A stretch of 9,024 nucleotides of DNA. Origin: Burkholderiaceae bacterium (lineage in GTDB: Bacteria > Pseudomonadota > Gammaproteobacteria > Burkholderiales > Burkholderiaceae). The DNA lies in the NCBI GenBank assembly GCA_022701845.1, contig JAKONS010000440.1, positions 1-9,024 of the forward strand, given 5' to 3'. The notes beneath the pieces are model-generated. The model did no database searches. It was given only the letters and a program-made list of their open reading frames with translations, and was not told where the DNA came from. The position numbers and the translations under genes were made by a program. Positions 5,481 to 9,024 of this stretch are shown piece by piece; the stretch's first letter is position 1; each line of letters opens with the position of its first letter.

Positions 5481-7640
5481 TCAGAAATCGATGGCGGCCG
5501 ACATCATCAAAGTGCGCGGCGCGCCGACGGTGACATAGCCGCTGGCGGTCACCCAGTAGGCCTTGTCGGCCACGTTCTCCAGGCTGGCGCGGAACACCAC
5601 GTTCTTGCCGGCCACCAGCGTGCGGTAGCGCGCGCCCAGGTCGACCCGGGTCCACGACGGCATGCGCAGCAGGTTGGCCGCGTCGTAGTAGAGCGACGAG
5701 GTGTTGATGACCCGGCCGTTCAGGCTCAGGCCCGGCACCCACGGGGTGTCCCAGTCGAGTCCGAAATTGAAGGTGCTGTCGGGCACGCCCGGCGCGTCCT
5801 TGCCCTGGTTGGTGCCGCCGGCGGTGCGGGTCAGCTTGGCGTCGGTGAAGGCGGCGCTGGCCATGGCGCGCAGGCCGCGTTGCACCTCGCCGTAGGCGGT
5901 GAGCTCCAGCCCGCGGTTGCGCTGCTCGCCGCCGAAGGGGTAGACGTTGTTCTCGATCAGGGTGCTGGGCCGGGTGAGCTGGTAGAGCGCGGCCTGGGTG
6001 ATGACGGTGCCCCAGTCGTACTTCACGCCCACTTCGTTCTGCTTGGACTTCTGCGGCGCGAACACCTGGCCGGCGTTGGCATAGGTGGCGCCGGCGGTGC
6101 CGCCCGCGCTCAGGCCGGCGGTGTGGTTGTAGTAGACCGAGGCGTTGGGCATCGGTTTGACCACCACGCCCACCAGCGGCGTGATCGTGCTGGACTTGTA
6201 CGGCGTCGAGCCGTTGACGCTCTTCTGCTCGATGGTCTGGTCGCGCAGGCCCAGGGTCAGCAGCAGGCGGTTGTCGAACATCGACAGCGTGTCGGCCAGG
6301 GCGAAGCTGTAGTGCTGCAGGTCGGCGCTCTTGCTCGGGTTGCCGCGCGCGAAATTGATCGCCGGCAGCGGCGACGGGTTGTAGATGTTCGACGCGACGG
6401 CGGTGTTGGTCAGCTGGTAGAAGAAGCCGGTCTCGCGCTGCAGGCTGTTGCCCGACGCCACCACGGTGTGGCCGATGGCGCCGGTGGTGAAGCGGGTGCG
6501 CACGCCGAAGTCCGACGAGGTGGTCTTGTTGTATTCGTCGTAGTAGCCGTTGCGCACGGTGAAGTTGCCGGCGCTGTTGATGCGGCTGGCGGCGGTGGGA
6601 AAGCCCTGCTGGCTGTCGACCTCGCTGTAGCCGATGCTGCCGTAGGCGGTGGTGCGGTCGTTCAGGTCGTACTCGACGCGCGAGATCACCGTCTTGGCCT
6701 TGTCGGTCAGCACCGCGCCGGGATAGAAGCTGGTGCGGTTGTCGGGCACCGCCGGCACCCGGGTGATGCCGGCCAGGAAAGCGCCCTGCGGCCGGAAGCT
6801 GACCGTCTTGCCCTCGGAATACAGCAAATCGACCGAGGCGCGCAGCCGGGTGCCGGCATAGTCCAGGCCGAGCGAGCCCAGCCCCACCCGCTGGCGGCCG
6901 CCGTCGACGTTGCCCTCGCCGTTGCGCCACACGCCGTTGGCGCGGATGCCCCACTGGTTGTCCTCGCCGAAGCGCCGGCCCACGTCGAGGTGGGTGCCGA
7001 ACTGGGCCTTGCCCATGTAGGTGGTGGTCAGCCGGGTCAGCGGAATGTCGGAGGCGCGCTTGGTCACCACATTGATGCTGCCGCCGACGCTGCCGTTGGG
7101 GCCGACGCCGTTGGTGAGCGAGCCCGGGCCCTTGAGCACCTCCACCCGCTCGATCATCTCCAGCGGCATGCGGGTCGAGGGCGCCAGGCCGTACAGGCCG
7201 TTCATGCTGACGTCGCGCGAGCCGACCGGAAAGCCCCGGATCTGGTAGTCGTCGCCGAAGCCGCCGCGCGCCTGCAGGGTGCGCACCGAAGCGTCGTTCA
7301 TCACCACGTCGGAGACGGTCAGGCCCTGCTGGTTGTCGATCAGCTCGGAGGTGTAGTTGGTGGTGCTGAAGGGCACGTTCATCAGGTCGGTCTTGCCGAG
7401 GATGCCGAGATCGCCGCCGCGGGCGAACTGGCCGCCGGAATAGGTCTTCTGCAGGCCGCCGATCGCCTCCGCCTGGTCGGACACGTTCACCTCGCGCAGC
7501 TGAATGCGGGTGTCGACGGTCTGCTGCTGCTGCTGCGCGGCGGCGCCGGTCGCGGCGACCAGCATGCCGAGCCCGACCATCTGGCGAGCGAGCGTGGCGA
7601 CGGGCGTGCGGGCGAACAGGGCGGAGGGTGCGGGAGTCAT
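5481..7640 (-). CDS. TonB-dependent siderophore receptor (outer membrane)
   Basis: This 719-residue outer-membrane receptor imports ferric siderophores using TonB-ExbB-ExbD energy. The N-terminus (1-35) is a signal peptide with arginines at 11 and 19, a hydrophobic core MVGLGMLVAA, and probable cleavage at GAAA|Q. A glutamine run and a TonB-box-like REVNVS (49-54) follow. The plug domain covers about 85-195 and includes DYQIRGFPVG and MIERVEVLKGPGSLTNG, then GSVGGSINVVTKRA. The remainder is the 22-strand barrel, with NVADKAYW near the end and a final aromatic residue (DF) as expected for outer-membrane insertion. There is no STN signalling domain, so it is a transport-only receptor rather than a FecA/FpvA-type transducer. 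The start at 7640 was chosen because it gives a clean signal peptide; an upstream ATG at 7706 is in frame but adds 22 unsuited residues and would lie close to the Fur-type site. No siderophore biosynthesis or ABC transporter gene is in the window. The ligand is unknown. Confidence 0.95.
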   Translation of the reverse strand: MTPAPSALFARTPVATLARQMVGLGMLVAATGAAAQQQQQTVDTRIQLREVNVSDQAEAIGGLQKTYSGGQFARGGDLGILGKTDLMNVPFSTTNYTSELIDNQQGLTVSDVVMNDASVRTLQARGGFGDDYQIRGFPVGSRDVSMNGLYGLAPSTRMPLEMIERVEVLKGPGSLTNGVGPNGSVGGSINVVTKRASDIPLTRLTTTYMGKAQFGTHLDVGRRFGEDNQWGIRANGVWRNGEGNVDGGRQRVGLGSLGLDYAGTRLRASVDLLYSEGKTVSFRPQGAFLAGITRVPAVPDNRTSFYPGAVLTDKAKTVISRVEYDLNDRTTAYGSIGYSEVDSQQGFPTAASRINSAGNFTVRNGYYDEYNKTTSSDFGVRTRFTTGAIGHTVVASGNSLQRETGFFYQLTNTAVASNIYNPSPLPAINFARGNPSKSADLQHYSFALADTLSMFDNRLLLTLGLRDQTIEQKSVNGSTPYKSSTITPLVGVVVKPMPNASVYYNHTAGLSAGGTAGATYANAGQVFAPQKSKQNEVGVKYDWGTVITQAALYQLTRPSTLIENNVYPFGGEQRNRGLELTAYGEVQRGLRAMASAAFTDAKLTRTAGGTNQGKDAPGVPDSTFNFGLDWDTPWVPGLSLNGRVINTSSLYYDAANLLRMPSWTRVDLGARYRTLVAGKNVVFRASLENVADKAYWVTASGYVTVGAPRTLMMSAAIDF

Positions 7641-7716
7641 GGGCGGTACCGAAAGAGAAATAGACAGGCACGGTGCGGCGAGGGCACGGCGGCACGTTGC
7701 GCTCACTTCAAAAGCA

Positions 7717-7738
7717 AATGCGAACCGTTCGCATTATA
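7717..7738 (-). promoter_or_regulatory. Fur-box-like operator overlapping a -10 box of the receptor promoter
   Basis: AATGCGAA-CCG-TTCGCATT at 7717-7735 is a perfect 8-3-8 inverted repeat of 19 bp. It has the same geometry as proteobacterial Fur boxes of the form AATGAGAAT-n-ATTCTCATT. On the minus strand TATAAT (7738-7733) overlaps its upstream edge, placing the start of transcription inside the repeat, about 85 nt before the receptor ATG. Repression by Fe-Fur is the expected control for a siderophore receptor. No good -35 hexamer is seen 16-18 nt upstream. Confidence 0.75.
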
Positions 7739-7748
7739 TGAGACGTTT

Positions 7749-7772
7749 GTGACATATGGTTGTGGTTGTCAC
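7749..7772. promoter_or_regulatory. Inverted repeat GTGACA/TGTCAC, possible operator
   Basis: GTGACA (7749-7754) and TGTCAC (7767-7772) form 6-bp arms 12 nt apart, between the Fur-like site and the small plus-strand gene at 7828. It could be a regulator site for that gene or the receptor, but short arms like these can arise by chance. Confidence 0.2.
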
Positions 7773-7815
7773 CAATTACGGTTGCCCGCGGCGAAACTTG
7801 CCGCATCACCAGAAT

Positions 7816-7820
7816 GGAGA
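7816..7820 (+). promoter_or_regulatory. Ribosome binding site fixing the small acidic protein start
   Basis: GGAGA lies 7 nt before the ATG at 7828. The longer in-frame start at 7756 has no such site and would add 24 residues of dissimilar, basic composition. Confidence 0.7.
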
Positions 7821-7827
7821 AGAACCC

Positions 7828-8145
7828 ATGGAAGCCGAGCTGAGCGGATACGTCGTCGTCGCCTACACCACCGACGGGAGCGACGAGGAATTCGCGCTGA
7901 CCTTCGACGCGATCGAGTTCTCGAGCCAGGACAACGAATCGAGCGTCGACCACTCCTCCGGCGAGCCGGTCTACCGCGGCGTGTGGAACGGCTCCGAGGA
8001 GAACGTGCTGGTGCAGATCACCTTCACCGCCACCCGCGCCGGCATCCGGGAACGCGCGTGGACCATCAGCGCCTTCGGCGACGAGACGATCCGCAACCCC
8101 CGCATCGCCGAGGACAAGATCACCGCGGAACTGGTCGACGCCTGA
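7828..8145 (+). CDS. Hypothetical small acidic protein, 105 aa
   Basis: I do not recognise a family. The protein is strongly acidic (roughly three times as many D/E as K/R), has no cysteine, no signal peptide and no membrane segment, so it is probably a soluble cytoplasmic protein. Alternating hydrophobic stretches such as GYVVVAYTT, FALTFDAIEF, VLVQITFTATRAG and RAWTISAF suggest a mainly beta fold. The middle (about 32-46) is a polar, acidic, serine-rich loop. A good Shine-Dalgarno (GGAGA) precedes the ATG. The gene is divergent from the siderophore receptor, so the Fur-type site lies 92 nt upstream of it too and could also affect it. It converges with the LysR gene, stops 21 nt apart. Reality as a gene is well supported by the ribosome site and composition; function is unknown. 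Confidence 0.75.
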   Translation: MEAELSGYVVVAYTTDGSDEEFALTFDAIEFSSQDNESSVDHSSGEPVYRGVWNGSEENVLVQITFTATRAGIRERAWTISAFGDETIRNPRIAEDKITAELVDA

Positions 8146-8150
8146 GGCCG

Positions 8151-8179
8151 CGCGCCGCTGGCCGCCCTACTGCGGCGCG
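8151..8179. terminator. Possible bidirectional hairpin between convergent genes
   Basis: CGCGCCGC (8151-8158) and GCGGCGCG (8172-8179) form a perfect 8-bp stem with a 13-nt loop, between the stops of the small acidic gene and the LysR gene and overlapping the last LysR codons. Neither side has a T-run, so a Rho-independent terminator is not established. Confidence 0.25.
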
Positions 8180-9024
8180 TGGGCGTGGGCGTGCAGGTCG
8201 AGCTTGCGGCGGTGCTGCGCCTGCACCAGCGCGTAGTGCAGCGCGTCCTGCAGCGCCGCCAGGGTGCGCTTGTCGCCGTCGGCCTTGCGCACGGCCAGGG
8301 CCAGCTGGTAGACCGGGCGCGGCTCGGCCAGGCGGATGACCCGCACCGGGTAGGCGGCCAGCAGGCTGGGCTCGGAGATCTCGACCACCGACACGCCGAA
8401 GCCCGCGCTCACCATCGACAGGATGGCGGCGGCGCTGTCGAACTCGCGCCGCACCCGGGGTTTGAGGCCGAGCGCCTCGACATGGCGTTTGGCCAGCGCG
8501 CCGGAAATCGTCTTCGGGTCGTAGCGGATCCACTCGTAGCGCGCCAGCAGGTCGGCCGCGGTGGTCTCGACGCTGGTCGGCGGCGCCACCAGCACCAGTT
8601 CGCGCCGCTCCATCGGGTGCCACAGCAGCCGGCTGGAGCCGCCGTCGTCGGGCTGCGCCACCAGCACCGCGTCGAGCTCGCCGGCCTTCACCGCGGCGGT
8701 CAGCAGCACGGTGCGGCCGGAGATCAGCTGGATGTCGAGCTCGGGATGCTTTTCCTTCACGTAATGCAGGATCGGCGGCAGCAGCGCCGGCAGCATCGAT
8801 TCGAGCACGCCCAGCTTGACCACGCCCCGCACCGCGATCTGCGAGCGCTCGCGCAGCGCTTCGAGCTTGTGCAGCGCCTCGCCCATGGCGGCGCAGGCCT
8901 CGCGCGCCAGCGGGGTCGGCCGCATCTGCGGGCCGGAGCGGTCGAACAGGGGCTGGCCGAACCAGGCCTCCAGCTGCTTCATCTGCATGCTGACGGCGCT
9001 GGCGGTGAGGTGCATCTCGGCGGC
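8167..9024 (-). CDS. LysR-family transcriptional regulator (N-terminus cut by window edge)
   Basis: 285 residues are visible up to the stop; about 20 N-terminal residues lie beyond the right edge. The visible part opens inside the winged helix-turn-helix, whose recognition region reads AAEMHLTASAVSMQMKQLEA and continues into the wing WFGQPLFDRSGPQMRPTPLA, the LysR signature. A linker helix (about 41-63) leads to a periplasmic-binding-protein-like effector domain from about residue 67 (VVKLGVLESMLPALLPPIL) to about 250, with ISGRTVLL, GELDAVLV and SMVSAGFGVSVVE as typical elements. The tail is rich in histidine (HRRKLDLHAHAHAPQ). Regulators of this family usually activate a divergent neighbour; here that would be a gene to the right of the window, because on the left it converges with the acidic orphan. 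Effector and targets are unknown. Confidence 0.94.
   Translation of the reverse strand, partial: AAEMHLTASAVSMQMKQLEAWFGQPLFDRSGPQMRPTPLAREACAAMGEALHKLEALRERSQIAVRGVVKLGVLESMLPALLPPILHYVKEKHPELDIQLISGRTVLLTAAVKAGELDAVLVAQPDDGGSSRLLWHPMERRELVLVAPPTSVETTAADLLARYEWIRYDPKTISGALAKRHVEALGLKPRVRREFDSAAAILSMVSAGFGVSVVEISEPSLLAAYPVRVIRLAEPRPVYQLALAVRKADGDKRTLAALQDALHYALVQAQHRRKLDLHAHAHAPQ

Noticed and set aside
7521..7535. Five tandem CTG (CAG on the coding strand) repeats at the receptor's signal cleavage site, considered as a phase-variable repeat.
   Set aside because: A trinucleotide unit cannot shift the frame, and five copies is short; it just encodes a glutamine run.
5356..7695. Long minus-strand frame overlapping the receptor in another register.
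   Set aside because: It is R/P/G/H-rich with no domain features and shadows the receptor gene. Only its last 69 codons (5146-5355), beyond the receptor, look protein-like.
7641..7706. ATG at 7706 as start of the siderophore receptor.
   Set aside because: It would add 22 residues ahead of an already complete signal peptide and would start only about 11 nt from the Fur-type site.
5880..8339. Very long open frame on the plus strand across the whole siderophore receptor and beyond.
   Set aside because: It is antisense to a receptor with full domain signatures; its product is low-complexity A/G/R/V-rich sequence with no recognisable motifs, as expected from codon bias in GC-rich DNA.

Overview
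The window is GC-rich DNA, about two thirds G+C by eye. It is most likely from a betaproteobacterium of the order Burkholderiales. The main reason is the Bug-type periplasmic binding protein, a family strongly expanded in that order, sitting beside a Rieske ring-hydroxylating oxygenase and a siderophore receptor with a Fur-type operator. Genus and species cannot be read from the sequence.

Left part (1-5137): a putative aromatic-acid catabolic locus. A TetR-family regulator (minus strand, cut by the left edge) is divergent from an FAD-dependent aromatic monooxygenase. After a 366-nt gap comes a tight three-gene unit: a Bug/TctC substrate-binding protein, then the large and small subunits of a Rieske non-haem iron oxygenase of the TphA2A3 / NagGH / AndAcAd type. 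The order binding protein, alpha, beta matches tphC-tphA2-tphA3 of terephthalate operons. No diol dehydrogenase, ferredoxin or reductase follows, and the regulator is TetR rather than IclR type. The short AT-rich motif CGTTTAATTAA(A)TAG occurs once before the monooxygenase and once in the gap before the binding protein. It is a good candidate for a shared TetR operator, which would make the two transcription units one regulon. The working model is uptake of an aromatic carboxylate via the Bug protein, ring oxygenation by the Rieske enzyme, and a further hydroxylation by the flavoenzyme. Substrate and reaction order are not determined.

Middle (5146-7640, minus strand): a TonB-dependent siderophore receptor, followed by a hairpin and a putative 69-residue tail-anchored membrane protein whose end lies 8 nt from the end of the oxygenase operon. 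Upstream of the receptor, a perfect 8-3-8 inverted repeat of Fur-box type overlaps a TATAAT box, so iron repression is likely.

Right part (7828-9024): a small, very acidic, cytoplasmic orphan protein divergent from the receptor, then a convergent LysR-family regulator cut by the right edge just inside its helix-turn-helix. No RNA genes, CRISPR arrays, insertion sequences or prophage genes were recognised.
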